From: Streptomyces roseirectus
Lineage (GTDB): Bacteria; Actinomycetota; Actinomycetes; Streptomycetales; Streptomycetaceae
Length of the DNA: 64,000 bases
Direction: 5' to 3'
Assembly: GCF_014489635.1 (NCBI RefSeq)
Contig: NZ_CP060828.1
Span: 7,630,001 to 7,694,000, forward strand
The position numbers and the translations under genes were made by a program. Positions 1-7,661 of this stretch are shown in pieces (positions within the stretch are counted from its first letter, which is position 1; each line of letters starts with the position of its first letter). The notes under the pieces were generated by a model that had not been told where the DNA came from, did not search any database, and worked only from the letters and a program-made list of their open reading frames with translations.

Positions 1-67
1 GTTTGCGCAGCGTGCTGCCGCCCGTAGCCGAACCGCCCAGCTCAGGCCCCCTTGCGGCCACCCGACC

Positions 68-79
68 TAGACTCGACGC
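68..79 (+). promoter_or_regulatory. -10 element for leaderless pabB-like transcript
   Basis: TAGACT at 68-73 fits the actinobacterial TANNNT -10 pattern and is followed by only six bases before the GTG start at 80. That places the predicted transcription start on the start codon itself, so the mRNA is probably leaderless. No clear Shine-Dalgarno sequence precedes the GTG, which agrees. I see no convincing -35 hexamer. Confidence 0.5.
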
Positions 80-1099
80 GTGTCCCACCTGCCTCCCCTC
101 GCCCGCTTCGGCACCCGAGTCGCGACCGGGCTCCTGGACGTCACGAGCGACCCCGCCGCCCTGGAGTCCACCGGCTTCTGGGCCGTCGTCGCCGACTTCG
201 AGGGCCGTCTGACCTGCGCCCGCTTCGCCGACGTCCGCCGCGCCCCGGTGCCCGCCCCGGTGTCGGGTGCCTGGCACGGCCCCGCCGAGGGCGACTGGAC
301 GTCGTCCCTCGACCGCGCCGCGTACACGGCGGGCGTCCGGCGCATCCGCGAGCACATCGCCGCCGGGGAGGTCTACCAGGCCAACCTCTGCCGGGTCCTG
401 TCCGCGACGGTCCCCGACGGCGCCGACGTCGACGCCCTCACCGCGCTGCTCGCGCGCGGCAACCCGGCGCCCTACGCGGGCACGGTCCGCCTGCCCGAGC
501 ACGGCGTCCAGATAGCCACCGCGTCCCCGGAACTCTTCCTGCGGCGCGACGGCCGCACGGTCCTCTCCGGCCCCATCAAGGGCACCGGCCGCACCGAGGC
601 GGACCTCCTGGAGAAGGACTACGCCGAGAACGTCATGATCGTGGACCTCGTCCGCAACGACATCGGCCAGGTCTGCGCGACGGGCAGCGTCACCGTCCCC
701 GACCTGTGCGCCGTCGAGAAGCACCCCGGCCTCGTGCACCTCGTCTCGACCGTCAGCGGCGAACTGCGCCCCGACGCCGGCTGGCCCGAACTCCTCACGG
801 CCGCCTTCCCGCCCGGCTCCGTCACCGGCGCCCCCAAATCCAGCGCGCTCAGGATCATCGACGCCCTGGAGACCTCACCCCGCGGCCCCTACTGCGGCGG
901 CGTCGGCTGGGTCGACGCCGACCGGGGGACCGGTGAACTCGCCGTCGGCATACGGACGTTCTGGATCGACGGCGGCCACCTCAAGTTCGGCACCGGCGCC
1001 GGCATCACCTGGGGCTCCGACCCCGAGGGGGAGTGGCGGGAGACCGAACTGAAGGCGTCCCGGCTGCTCGCGGTAGCGTCGGGGGAGTACCACGACTGA
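80..1099 (+). CDS. pabB: Aminodeoxychorismate synthase component I-like (chorismate-binding)
   Basis: Predicted to aminate chorismate to 4-amino-4-deoxychorismate in the cytoplasm, the first step of para-aminobenzoate and folate synthesis. The C-terminal two thirds is a clear chorismate-binding domain. It has PIKGT at residues 165-169, with the lysine (K167) that distinguishes PabB from the PIAGT of anthranilate synthases, then HLVSTV near 220-225, SVTGAPK near 247-253 and a conserved GAGITWGSDP segment near the end. At 339 residues it is shorter than typical PabB (about 450), so the N-terminal half is reduced. No glutaminase (PabA) gene is adjacent. The next gene, 22 bp downstream, is the matching lyase, which supports the assignment over TrpE or isochorismate synthase. 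The GTG start is supported by a -10 element six bases upstream. Confidence 0.85.
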   Translation: MSHLPPLARFGTRVATGLLDVTSDPAALESTGFWAVVADFEGRLTCARFADVRRAPVPAPVSGAWHGPAEGDWTSSLDRAAYTAGVRRIREHIAAGEVYQANLCRVLSATVPDGADVDALTALLARGNPAPYAGTVRLPEHGVQIATASPELFLRRDGRTVLSGPIKGTGRTEADLLEKDYAENVMIVDLVRNDIGQVCATGSVTVPDLCAVEKHPGLVHLVSTVSGELRPDAGWPELLTAAFPPGSVTGAPKSSALRIIDALETSPRGPYCGGVGWVDADRGTGELAVGIRTFWIDGGHLKFGTGAGITWGSDPEGEWRETELKASRLLAVASGEYHD

Positions 1100-1121
1100 C
1101 GATCCCGCGAGGTGGGCACCA

Positions 1122-1943
1122 GTGAAGCTTTGGCTCGACGGCGGACTGAAGGACATCGACGACGCGCGCGTCTCCGTCCTCGACCACGGACTGACCGTGG
1201 GCGACGGCATCTTCGAGACGGTCAAGGCGACCGACGGACGGCCCTTCGCCCTCACCCGCCACCTCGACCGCCTCACCCGCTCCGCCCGCGGCCTCGGCCT
1301 CCCCGACCCCGACCACGACGAGATCCGCGCCGCCTGCGCCGCCGTCCTCGCCGCGAACCCCATGCCGCTGGGCCGCCTGCGCATCACCTACACCGGCGGC
1401 CAGGGCCCCCTCGGCTCCGACCGCGGCGCCCACGGCACGACGCTCGTCGTGGCCCTCGGCGAGACGGCCCGCCGCGCCGACACGACGGTCGCGGTCACGG
1501 TCCCCTGGACCCGCAACGAGCGAGGCGCCCTGACCGGCCTGAAGACCACCTCGTACGCCGAGAACGTCGTAGCCCTCGCCCGCGCGCACGAACACGGCGC
1601 CACGGAAGCCCTGTTCGCCAACACGGTCGGCGCCCTCTGCGAAGGCACCGGCTCCAACGTCTTCGTCGTCCTCGACGGCGAGATCCACACCCCGCCCCTC
1701 GCCTCCGGCTGCCTCGCGGGCATCACCCGCGACCTGACGATCGAGTGGACCGGCGCCCACGAAACCGACCTCCCCCTCGACGTCCTGCTCCGCGCCGACG
1801 AGATCTTCCTGACCTCCACCCTCCGCGACGTCCAGGCCGTCCACCGCGTGGACGCCCGCGAGCTGCCCGGGACGCCGGGGCCGGTGACGGCGAAGGCGAT
1901 GCGGGTGTTCGCGGAGCGCGCGGGGGATGACCTGGACCCGTGA
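1122..1943 (+). CDS. pabC: Class IV aminotransferase, probable aminodeoxychorismate lyase
   Basis: A PLP enzyme of fold type IV, 273 residues. With pabB directly upstream, the likely reaction is removal of pyruvate from 4-amino-4-deoxychorismate to give para-aminobenzoate. Visible signatures are the N-terminal DHGLTVGDGIFETV segment, the probable PLP-binding lysine K141 in LKTTSYAENV, and a glycine-rich phosphate-binding segment (EGTGSNVF, then LASGCLAGITR). Branched-chain or D-amino acid aminotransferases share this fold, so the name rests partly on the neighbour. The GTG start follows a GAGGTG-like ribosome binding site. Confidence 0.82.
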   Translation: MKLWLDGGLKDIDDARVSVLDHGLTVGDGIFETVKATDGRPFALTRHLDRLTRSARGLGLPDPDHDEIRAACAAVLAANPMPLGRLRITYTGGQGPLGSDRGAHGTTLVVALGETARRADTTVAVTVPWTRNERGALTGLKTTSYAENVVALARAHEHGATEALFANTVGALCEGTGSNVFVVLDGEIHTPPLASGCLAGITRDLTIEWTGAHETDLPLDVLLRADEIFLTSTLRDVQAVHRVDARELPGTPGPVTAKAMRVFAERAGDDLDP

Positions 1944-1977
1944 GGACGGGGTCCTGTGAGAGGACGGGGTCCTGTGA
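1942..1977 (+). repeat. Two tandem 18-bp copies just after pabC
   Basis: The 18-mer GAGGACGGGGTCCTGTGA occurs twice head to tail (1942-1959 and 1960-1977), starting inside the pabC stop codon. Each copy contains AGGAC-GGG-GTCCT, a small inverted repeat, so the transcript could fold two adjacent hairpins. A weak terminator is one possibility, and polymerase slippage is another. Confidence 0.7.
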
Positions 1978-2050
1978 GACGGGGCGAGGGTAGACCGGGC
2001 GTGGGCTTTATTGGGCTGACCGCGTCGGCCGCAGCGGGTAGAAAACCGGC

Positions 2051-2893
2051 ATGACCACGACCTTGCGGCCCACCGAGCCGCTTCAGCGGGAAGCCGGCCC
2101 CGCCGGGCGGATGTCGCGCCGCTACCAGGTGTGCGTGAACAGCCGCCCCGTCGGCACGCTCCACCTCGGCACGCACCCCGGGTTCGGCCCGACGATCGCC
2201 CGCATCGAGGACCTTCGCATCGACGAGGCCGACCGCCGCAGAGGCCGCGCGACGGTCGCCGCGCTCGCGGCGGAGGAGGTGGCGCGGGGCTGGGGCTGCC
2301 GGATGATCGAGGTCTACGTCCCCGTCGAACGCGGCACCGCCCCCGAGACGGTCCCCGGCATCCGCCTCGCCACCGCCCTCGGGTACGTCCTGCGCAACCG
2401 GGGCATGGAGAAAACCCTGGGCACGACCCCGCACCCCCTCCCACCCGGCCTCGTCGCCCGCCCCCTCACGGACGCCGAGTACCGCCCCTTCCTGGAGCGC
2501 AGCTACCGCGCCTTCGCGCAGGACTGCGTCGACCGCGGCATCACCCAGGCCGAGGCCGACGCCCGCATAGCCCGCGAACTCCCCGCCCACCTCGCGGCGA
2601 ACCCCACCCCCGGCCACTACACCGTCCTCGAACAGGACGGCCACCAACTGGGCATCCTCTGGCTGGCCTTCGACGCCACCAAGTCCTACGTCTACGACAT
2701 CGAGGTCGCCGAACCCTTCCGAGGCCGCGGCCACGGCCGCACCCTCATGCTCCTCGCCGAATCCCAGTCGATCACCGCCTCCAAGCCCACCCTCGCCCTC
2801 AACGTCTTCGCGAACAACACCCCAGCGGAACGCCTCTACGAGTCCCTGGGCTACGAGGTCGTAGGACACGGGATGTATAAGAACCTGCTCTGA
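2051..2893 (+). CDS. Tandem GNAT-family N-acetyltransferase
   Basis: A 280-residue protein that appears to hold two GNAT folds. The N-terminal one (about 20-125) has a degenerate acetyl-CoA loop around RRRGRATVAAL. The C-terminal one (about 140-280) has the classical loop FRGRGHGRTLM, then NVFANNTPAERLYESLGY, which is the motif B region of active enzymes. The second domain is therefore probably the catalytic one and the first may be structural. The acceptor substrate cannot be inferred. The gene stands alone and in the same direction as the pab pair. The ATG lies just after a TAGAAA stretch with no strong ribosome binding site, so the message may be leaderless or nearly so. Confidence 0.8.
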   Translation: MTTTLRPTEPLQREAGPAGRMSRRYQVCVNSRPVGTLHLGTHPGFGPTIARIEDLRIDEADRRRGRATVAALAAEEVARGWGCRMIEVYVPVERGTAPETVPGIRLATALGYVLRNRGMEKTLGTTPHPLPPGLVARPLTDAEYRPFLERSYRAFAQDCVDRGITQAEADARIARELPAHLAANPTPGHYTVLEQDGHQLGILWLAFDATKSYVYDIEVAEPFRGRGHGRTLMLLAESQSITASKPTLALNVFANNTPAERLYESLGYEVVGHGMYKNLL

Positions 2894-3558
2894 CCTGGGG
2901 GAGTGGGGGCACCGGTGGACAGGGTGGGGCCGCCGATGACGGGGGCGAGGGCGCCGAGGGTCGCGGGCCGGCGGGGCAGGGGCTGCCGGACGGCCGGGGT
3001 GCCGGGGCGGGGCCGTCGGGAGTGGGGAGGCTGGAGACGCCGGTCCCTGGGTTGCTGGGGCGGGGGTAGGAGTCGGGCCAGGGCGCCGGGGCGAGGGTAC
3101 AGAGGGCTGCAGGCCGTCGGGGGCAGGGCTGCCGGACGGCTGGGATGCCGGGCGGGCCCGTCGGGAGTGGGGAGGCCGGAGATGCCGTTCCCTGCGGGTC
3201 GTTGGGGCGCGGGTGCCGAGGGCAGGAGGTGGGTCTAGGGTCGGGCCGGTGCCAGTGGCCCGAGGGCCTGAGCGGGAGCCGGAGGCCCTGGGGCCGGTGT
3301 CGCCGGGGGTGGGGATGCCGATGGCAGTGGATCGTCGAAGGTGGGGAGGCCGGAGACGTCGCTTCTTGCGGGGCCGTTGGGGGACGGGGTGTTGGGGCGC
3401 GGGTGCTGAGGGGGAATCGGGTGCGAGGGCGGGGCCAGGGGCACCCGAGGGGAGGGGTGTCGGGGTTCTCGGAGGGGCGGAGCCTCTGGGGGGCAGGGAC
3501 GCCGAGGGCTGCGGGCCGTCGGAGAGGGGAACCTGCGAGGCTCGGGGCGGGGCTATGC
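2894..3558. repeat. G-rich intergenic region with degenerate repeats
   Basis: This 665-bp interval lies between convergent genes and I see no credible gene in it. Long open frames here are low-complexity Gly/Arg/Pro products of biased composition. The plus strand is strikingly G-rich. A module of roughly 60-70 bp recurs imperfectly near 2973-3043 and 3119-3187 (both contain CTGCCGGACGGC and GTCGGGAGTGGGGAGGC). Its tail recurs again near 3340-3411, for example GTTGGGG followed by GGGCGCGGGTGC. The unit spacing is about 150-190 bp. It may be an expanded 3' region or the remains of a decayed repeat. Confidence 0.6.
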
Positions 3559-4077
3559 CTACGGGGTCGTCAGGAGTCCGTCGATGATGGCTTCGATTCG
3601 CTCGCGGAGTCCTTCCTGGCTCTTGCCGCCGTCGAGGCGTTCGTCGGCGATGACGTAGGTCGGGGTTCCGGTGACGCCGATGGCCTTGCCTTCGGCCTGG
3701 TCCGCGTCGACGATGAGGATGTGCCGGCCGTCGATGAGGGCCGTGTCGAACTCCTCGGCGTCCAGGGAGAGTTCACGGGCGACGTCGATGAGGAACGCCT
3801 CTCCGCGCCGGTCCAGTTCCTCGACCCGGCCGAGGACCGCCTCGACGTAGGCCCAGCCCTGCCCCTGCTCCAACGCCTCCTCCGCGGCCTGCGCGGCGGC
3901 GAACGCGTGCTTGTGCTTCTCCAGCGGGAAGTGCCGAAGCCGCACGTCCAGCCGGTCCCCGTACCGCTCCCGCAGCAGCCGCAGATCGTCCAGCGCGGAC
4001 CGGCAGTCGGGACACTGCAACTCGCACCAGACGTCGAGGACGACGGGGAGGGCGGGGACGGAAGAGGAGTCACTCAT
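3559..4077 (-). CDS. DsbA-family thioredoxin-fold protein
   Basis: A 172-residue DsbA/FrnE-like oxidoreductase. It has a CPDC active-site motif at residues 22-25 with an extra cysteine at 18, and the cis-proline loop GTPTYV near 137-142. Between them lies the helical insertion typical of the DsbA family. No signal peptide or membrane segment is visible, so it should act in the cytoplasm as a disulfide oxidoreductase or a FrnE-like protein. A longer reading frame exists upstream, but ATG 4077 begins the conserved region. The partner and physiological substrate are unknown. Confidence 0.8.
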   Translation of the reverse strand: MSDSSSVPALPVVLDVWCELQCPDCRSALDDLRLLRERYGDRLDVRLRHFPLEKHKHAFAAAQAAEEALEQGQGWAYVEAVLGRVEELDRRGEAFLIDVARELSLDAEEFDTALIDGRHILIVDADQAEGKAIGVTGTPTYVIADERLDGGKSQEGLRERIEAIIDGLLTTP

Positions 4078-4334
4078 GGGGGCAGTCTCCCAGGCCGGGG
4101 TGGGGGAGCCCAATCGACCTTCCTCCCCGGCCCCCCGCCTCCGGATCCCGGGGCATCTCGGGGTGCTCGTCAGGGGTGACCCGGAGATGTCCCTGATGTC
4201 CGGGGCAGGGCATGGCCGGAGAGGGTGGGGGAGGTGCACGATGGAGGGGAGGACGGGCGAGCGACCCGGGAGGCCGGGGCGCACCGGCCCGTGCGCGTAC
4301 CGCACAGCACCGCTCAGCGAGCCTGGAGGCCCGG

Positions 4335-4781
4335 ATGATTGCCGAGACCGTCTGTTCCGCCGTAGCCGCGGCCGGCCTGGGCATCGCGGCGGTCACGGCA
4401 TACCGCAGACGTTTCCTGTCGGCGGCCCGCATAGCGGCGTACGCGCTCGTGCCCCTCGGCCTGGTGATGACGGGCGTCGTCGAGTGGGCGGCGGACACGG
4501 CGTTCAGCCCCGTCGCCTGGGCCGGCTTCGGCGTGCTCGGCGGCGCGTGGGGGCTGTTCACGCTGACCCGCTCGGTGGAGCGCCGCAGGGGCGGCACCCG
4601 CAAGCAGCGCAGGGCCACCGGTTCCGCGAGCCGCGAGGCCGTCGCGCCGGGCGCCTCGACCCCGACGCTCGGCGCGGGAGCACGCCAGTCCAGGCCGACG
4701 GCACCGCGCCGCGCCGAACCGGCGTCCTCCGGCGAGGACTTCAGTGACATCGAGGCGATCCTGAAGAAGCACGGCATATGA
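4335..4781 (+). CDS. Small integral membrane protein, unknown function
   Basis: A 148-residue protein with three hydrophobic segments (about 5-22, 33-50 and 59-78) and a basic, low-complexity cytoplasmic tail. It ends in a well-formed acidic helix, EDFSDIEAILKKHGI. Such a defined C-terminus after a variable linker suggests a short protein-protein interaction motif. The ATG at 4335 follows CTGGAGG at good spacing, so the longer upstream frame is not needed. I do not recognise a family with a known role. Confidence 0.65.
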   Translation: MIAETVCSAVAAAGLGIAAVTAYRRRFLSAARIAAYALVPLGLVMTGVVEWAADTAFSPVAWAGFGVLGGAWGLFTLTRSVERRRGGTRKQRRATGSASREAVAPGASTPTLGAGARQSRPTAPRRAEPASSGEDFSDIEAILKKHGI

Positions 4782-4941
4782 GACACCCGACCCACCTCGC
4801 CTGAAACGACACAAGTGGCATCTCCGGCGCGCGGAAATGATCACGCCCTGAAACCGACTTCAACGGTTTCGGCGAACTCCCGCTCAATCCGCGCGTATTG
4901 ATCGCAACAGGGGTCCCACCTGCGCCATCATCGCCCGCGAG

Positions 4942-5094
4942 ATGCTGGACACGACACAGAGCGATGCCGCGCCCCCTCAGGACGAGCCGCGCGGATGCCT
5001 CTTCGCCCTATCCCAGCCACCGCTCATGATCTTCCTAGCGGTGATCGGGTCCCTCCTCCTCATGGCAGCGCTGCACGACCTGCTGCTGCTGTGA
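4942..5094 (+). CDS. 50-residue single-pass membrane peptide
   Basis: A short frame starting with ATG encodes 50 residues. The N-terminal half is polar and proline-containing (MLDTTQSDAAPPQDEPRG). The C-terminal half is a single hydrophobic helix (PLMIFLAVIGSLLLMAALHD) ending in leucines. The mix of ordinary codons and a clean membrane helix argues for a real small gene in a region that otherwise lacks one. The upstream ribosome binding site is poor (GCGAG next to the ATG). No function can be assigned. Confidence 0.5.
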   Translation: MLDTTQSDAAPPQDEPRGCLFALSQPPLMIFLAVIGSLLLMAALHDLLLL

Positions 5095-5559
5095 CCGTCC
5101 CGCGAACCCCGGCGCCACCCGCCGGGGGCCGCGCAGAACCACGAAACGAAGGACCGGTTCGAAACCGAGGGCAAGCACGGACGGCCGACATCACGTCACC
5201 CACTCCGACCGGACCGCAGCCACCCAAACCCACACCACCCGACAAGACACCGCCCCCGGCGCCCCGCCTCACCCCGCACCCCTCCCGCCCTCCACCCCGC
5301 CACGCGGCGGCCCTCACGCCCGCGAAACCCCCGCCCTCGCTCTCCCGTCTCGACCCTCGGCACGCGGCGAGCCGCGAGAGACGAACCACCGACCCACCCC
5401 GCCACGCGGCGGCCCTCACACCCCCAACACCCTCGCCCCCGCTCAGCCGCGAGCCCGAGCCGGCAGGCCAACCCAGAATCCCCGCCGAGAAGCCCCGCCC
5501 CTTACCCCCGTCCACCCGGCATCCCCACCCCTTCCCCCGTCCACCCGGCACCCCGCCCC
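5095..5559. repeat. C-rich intergenic region with imperfect repeats
   Basis: This 465-bp stretch has no convincing gene. The plus strand is C-rich, so it is G-rich when read in the sense of the minus-strand gene that ends at 5560. A 25-mer beginning CCACCCCGCCACGCGGCGG occurs at about 5292-5316 and 5394-5419, with a partial copy near 5359-5372. A 17-mer, CCCCCGTCCACCCGGCA, occurs at 5505-5521 and 5534-5550, a 29-bp period. Proline-rich open frames across it are composition artefacts. Confidence 0.6.
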
Positions 5560-6132
5560 TCACCCGGCAGCCCCCGCCCCCTCCCCCTTCCTCCGTGCCC
5601 GGTACGCCGCCACGTGCAGCCGGTTGCCGCAGGTCCGGCTGTCGCAGTAGCGGCGGGAACGATTGCGGGAGAGGTCGACGAAAGCACGACGGCAGTCGGG
5701 CGCCTCGCAGCGCCGCAGCCGTTCCTGCTCCCCGGCGACGACGAAGAAGGCGAGGGCCATGCCGCAGTCGGCGGCGAGATGGTCCGCGAGAGAGGCCCCG
5801 GGCGCGAAGTAGTGGACGTGCCAGTCGTACCCGTCGTGATCGGTCAGCTGCGGAGTGGTCCCCGCGCCTGCGACGAGCTTGTTGATCAGCCCCGCCGCCA
5901 CCCGCGGATCCCGCGCCGCGAAGATCTCGGCGAACCGCCCCCGCAGCGCCCGCACGGCCGCGAGATCGAACTCCGTGAGCGCCCCGACTCCGCTGACCTT
6001 GTACGTTCGCACGAACTCGGCGAGCGTCCCGACGTCCGGCAGCCCGTCGGCGTCCGCCTCGTCCTCCGGCGCGGTGTTGACCAGGCCCACCACCGTGTCC
6101 AGCGCGCACCGGGTGTCGTGGGGGATCAGCAC
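5560..6132 (-). CDS. ABATE/CGNR zinc-finger protein, putative regulator
   Basis: A 190-residue protein of the CGNR zinc-finger type. The N-terminal 130 residues form the helical stress-associated ABATE-like domain. The C-terminus carries four zinc ligands, C142-x4-C147 and C163-x4-C168, followed at once by GNR and a basic tail, which is the nucleic-acid-binding signature. Members are usually taken to be transcription regulators. The GTG start at 6132 is preceded in the coding sense by AGGGAGCG at proper spacing. An upstream frame extends further but lacks a matching ribosome binding site. Confidence 0.78.
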   Translation of the reverse strand: MLIPHDTRCALDTVVGLVNTAPEDEADADGLPDVGTLAEFVRTYKVSGVGALTEFDLAAVRALRGRFAEIFAARDPRVAAGLINKLVAGAGTTPQLTDHDGYDWHVHYFAPGASLADHLAADCGMALAFFVVAGEQERLRRCEAPDCRRAFVDLSRNRSRRYCDSRTCGNRLHVAAYRARRKGEGAGAAG

Positions 6133-6235
6133 GTTTCGCTCCCTGCCCTGAGGACGGGCCCCACGCCCGCCGATGCTGGCCGATGGTAGCGGCCCGCCGT
6201 GCAAAAGCACGGCCCTCGGTCCCGGCGGCACACAA

Positions 6236-6276
6236 CACCGACGCCACCCCCGGAAACCCGGTGGGTGGCGTCGGTG
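6236..6276 (-). terminator. Terminator downstream of ssgB
   Basis: A 14-bp perfect inverted repeat (6236-6249 with 6263-6276) around a 13-nt loop lies 78 bp beyond the ssgB stop. It should end ssgB transcription before the CGNR gene. Confidence 0.7.
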
Positions 6277-6353
6277 ACAGCCGTGACGCGGCTGGGGCCG
6301 TGCTGGTCCGAGCCGTCTCCCCGAGTCGGACGGCGTCGGGTGGAGGTGGCGCG

Positions 6354-6767
6354 CTAGCTCTCCGCCAGGATGTGCGACAGCTCCTGATCGAGGTCGAAGT
6401 GCCGATGCTCCGTGCCCGGGGGCACGGCCGCGTCGGTGCGCTTCAGGAAGGATTCCAGTGCCCGCGCGGGCGCCTCCAGGAGGGCTTCGCCCTCGGGGGA
6501 GCTGAGGGCGATGCAGACGACCCCCTGACCGTGGCTGCGCGACGGCCATACGCGGACGTCACCGGTGCCGGTGGGCCGGTGGAGGCCCTCCGCGAGGAGG
6601 TCGCGGGCGAACACCCACTCGACGGTCTCCTCGGCTCCGGTGTGGAAGGTGGCGTGCACGGCGTAGGGATCGGCCGTGTCGTACCGCAGACCTGCGGGAA
6701 CAGGCAGGGAGGACTCGCTCGACACAACGAGGCGCAGGTGCAGCTCGCAGCTGACCGTGGTGTTCAT
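6354..6767 (-). CDS. ssgB: SsgB, sporulation septum-site SsgA-like protein
   Basis: A 137-residue SsgA-like protein. In sporulating aerial hyphae SsgB marks future septum sites and recruits FtsZ, and it is found only in morphologically complex actinomycetes. The sequence starts MNTTVSCELHLRLV and keeps the family core (DPYAVHATFHTG, EWVFARDLL, VRVWPSRSHGQGVV) and the acidic C-terminus. Near-identity to the remembered S. coelicolor protein and exact family length make SsgB far more likely than another paralogue. ATG 6767 was chosen. An upstream in-frame start would add 22 basic residues that the family lacks. In S. coelicolor, sigma-H is reported to direct ssgB transcription, but I could not identify its promoter here with confidence. 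Confidence 0.95.
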   Translation of the reverse strand: MNTTVSCELHLRLVVSSESSLPVPAGLRYDTADPYAVHATFHTGAEETVEWVFARDLLAEGLHRPTGTGDVRVWPSRSHGQGVVCIALSSPEGEALLEAPARALESFLKRTDAAVPPGTEHRHFDLDQELSHILAES

Positions 6768-6956
6768 AAGCGCCAGGGCCTTTCGCTCAGTGTGCGCTCG
6801 GGGATTCGCACGTCGGCGAAATCGACATGCCACCTACGGTGCCGTTGTAAACCCCTCTGAGGGTTTTGTGCGTGTTTACGTAACTCTTCCGGCCGAGACC
6901 CCCTTCGTCCGGTACCACCATTCCGGTGATCGGATTCTCTCCGGTAAGGTTCAGTT
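6768..6956. promoter_or_regulatory. Divergent promoter region, ssgB and PGPGW gene
   Basis: This 189-bp divergent spacer is noticeably less G+C-rich than its surroundings. An inverted repeat AAACCC-N6-GGGTTT lies at 6849-6866, and GTAAAC at 6847-6852 pairs with GTTTAC at 6874-6879, so two nested palindromes overlap. On the plus side TAAGGT at 6945-6950 sits six bases before the ATG at 6957, indicating a leaderless transcript. The palindromes are candidate regulator sites for ssgB. Confidence 0.5.
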
Positions 6957-7418
6957 ATGAATACGGGGAGTGACGAGCCCGGCGAGGCGACCGTGACGAC
7001 GGACGACAGACAAGCGGACGGGGACCGTCCCGGCAAGGGGGACGCGGGCCTCGGTTCGAAGGCGCCGGCGTTCATCAAGAAGAGCAGAACCCTCCACCTG
7101 AGCTGGCAGGTCGGCGTCTTCGTCGTCGGCCTCGCGGTGGTCGTGCTCGGCATCATCATGCTGCCGCTGCCCGGCCCCGGCTGGGTCGTGATCTTCGCCG
7201 GCATGGCGATCTGGGCCACCGAGTTCGTCTGGGCCCAGCTGGTCCTGCGCTGGACGAAACGCAAGGTCACCGAGGCCGCTCAGCGAGCCCTCGATCCGAA
7301 GGCGCGCCGCCGCAACATCATCCTGACGTCGGTCGCGCTGGTGATCATCGGCGTCCTCGCGGGCGTCTACCTGTGGAAGTACGGCCTGGAGATGCCCTGG
7401 AACATCAAGAACCAGTGA
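6957..7418 (+). CDS. TIGR02611-type PGPGW membrane protein
   Basis: A 153-residue membrane protein with a soluble acidic N-terminus (1-35) and helices near 50-68, 75-95 and 119-140. The LPLPGPGW motif at about 69-76 is the hallmark of the actinobacterial TIGR02611/PGPGW family, whose function is unknown. It is divergent from ssgB, an arrangement that from memory also occurs in S. coelicolor. The start follows a -10 element at leaderless spacing. Confidence 0.8.
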   Translation: MNTGSDEPGEATVTTDDRQADGDRPGKGDAGLGSKAPAFIKKSRTLHLSWQVGVFVVGLAVVVLGIIMLPLPGPGWVVIFAGMAIWATEFVWAQLVLRWTKRKVTEAAQRALDPKARRRNIILTSVALVIIGVLAGVYLWKYGLEMPWNIKNQ

Positions 7419-7528
7419 TCCGAACCGCTCGCCGTACCCGCTGACCGGCAGCCCCACCGGTCAGGCGCCGACCGGACTCCCCGCCGGTCACAGCCACCCT
7501 CTGACATGCGGTAATGTTCTCCGTGCTC

Positions 7529-7600
7529 GGGCGATTAGCTCAGTGGGAGAGCGCTTCGTTCACACCGAAGAGGTCACTGGTTCGAACCCAGTATCGCCCA
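7529..7600 (+). tRNA. tRNA-Val (anticodon CAC), copy 1
   Basis: A complete 72-nt cloverleaf. The acceptor stem GGGCGAT pairs with ATCGCCC, the D arm is intact, the anticodon stem CTTCG/CGAAG encloses TTCACAC (anticodon CAC, reading GTG), and the T arm contains GGTTCGAACCC. The discriminator is A. CCA is not fully encoded (CCT follows). A TAATGT -10 candidate lies at 7512-7517. The 72 bases are identical to those of the gene at 15821. Confidence 0.97.
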
Positions 7601-7607
7601 CCTGATT

Positions 7608-7640
7608 CAGGGGCCGTTCCGGCAGTCGGAACGGCCCCTG
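7608..7640 (+). terminator. Terminator after tRNA-Val copy 1
   Basis: A 13-bp perfect stem (7608-7620 with 7628-7640) and a 7-nt loop sit eight bases past the tRNA, with no long T tract, as is usual in this genus. Confidence 0.85.
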
Positions 7641-7661
7641 ACGCATGTCGAGGGGGCACCC

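Noticed and set aside
3145..4179. Plus-strand open frame over the G-rich region and the DsbA-like gene
   Set aside because: Its first part is a composition-driven Gly/Arg product and its second part is antisense to a gene with CPDC and cis-Pro motifs.
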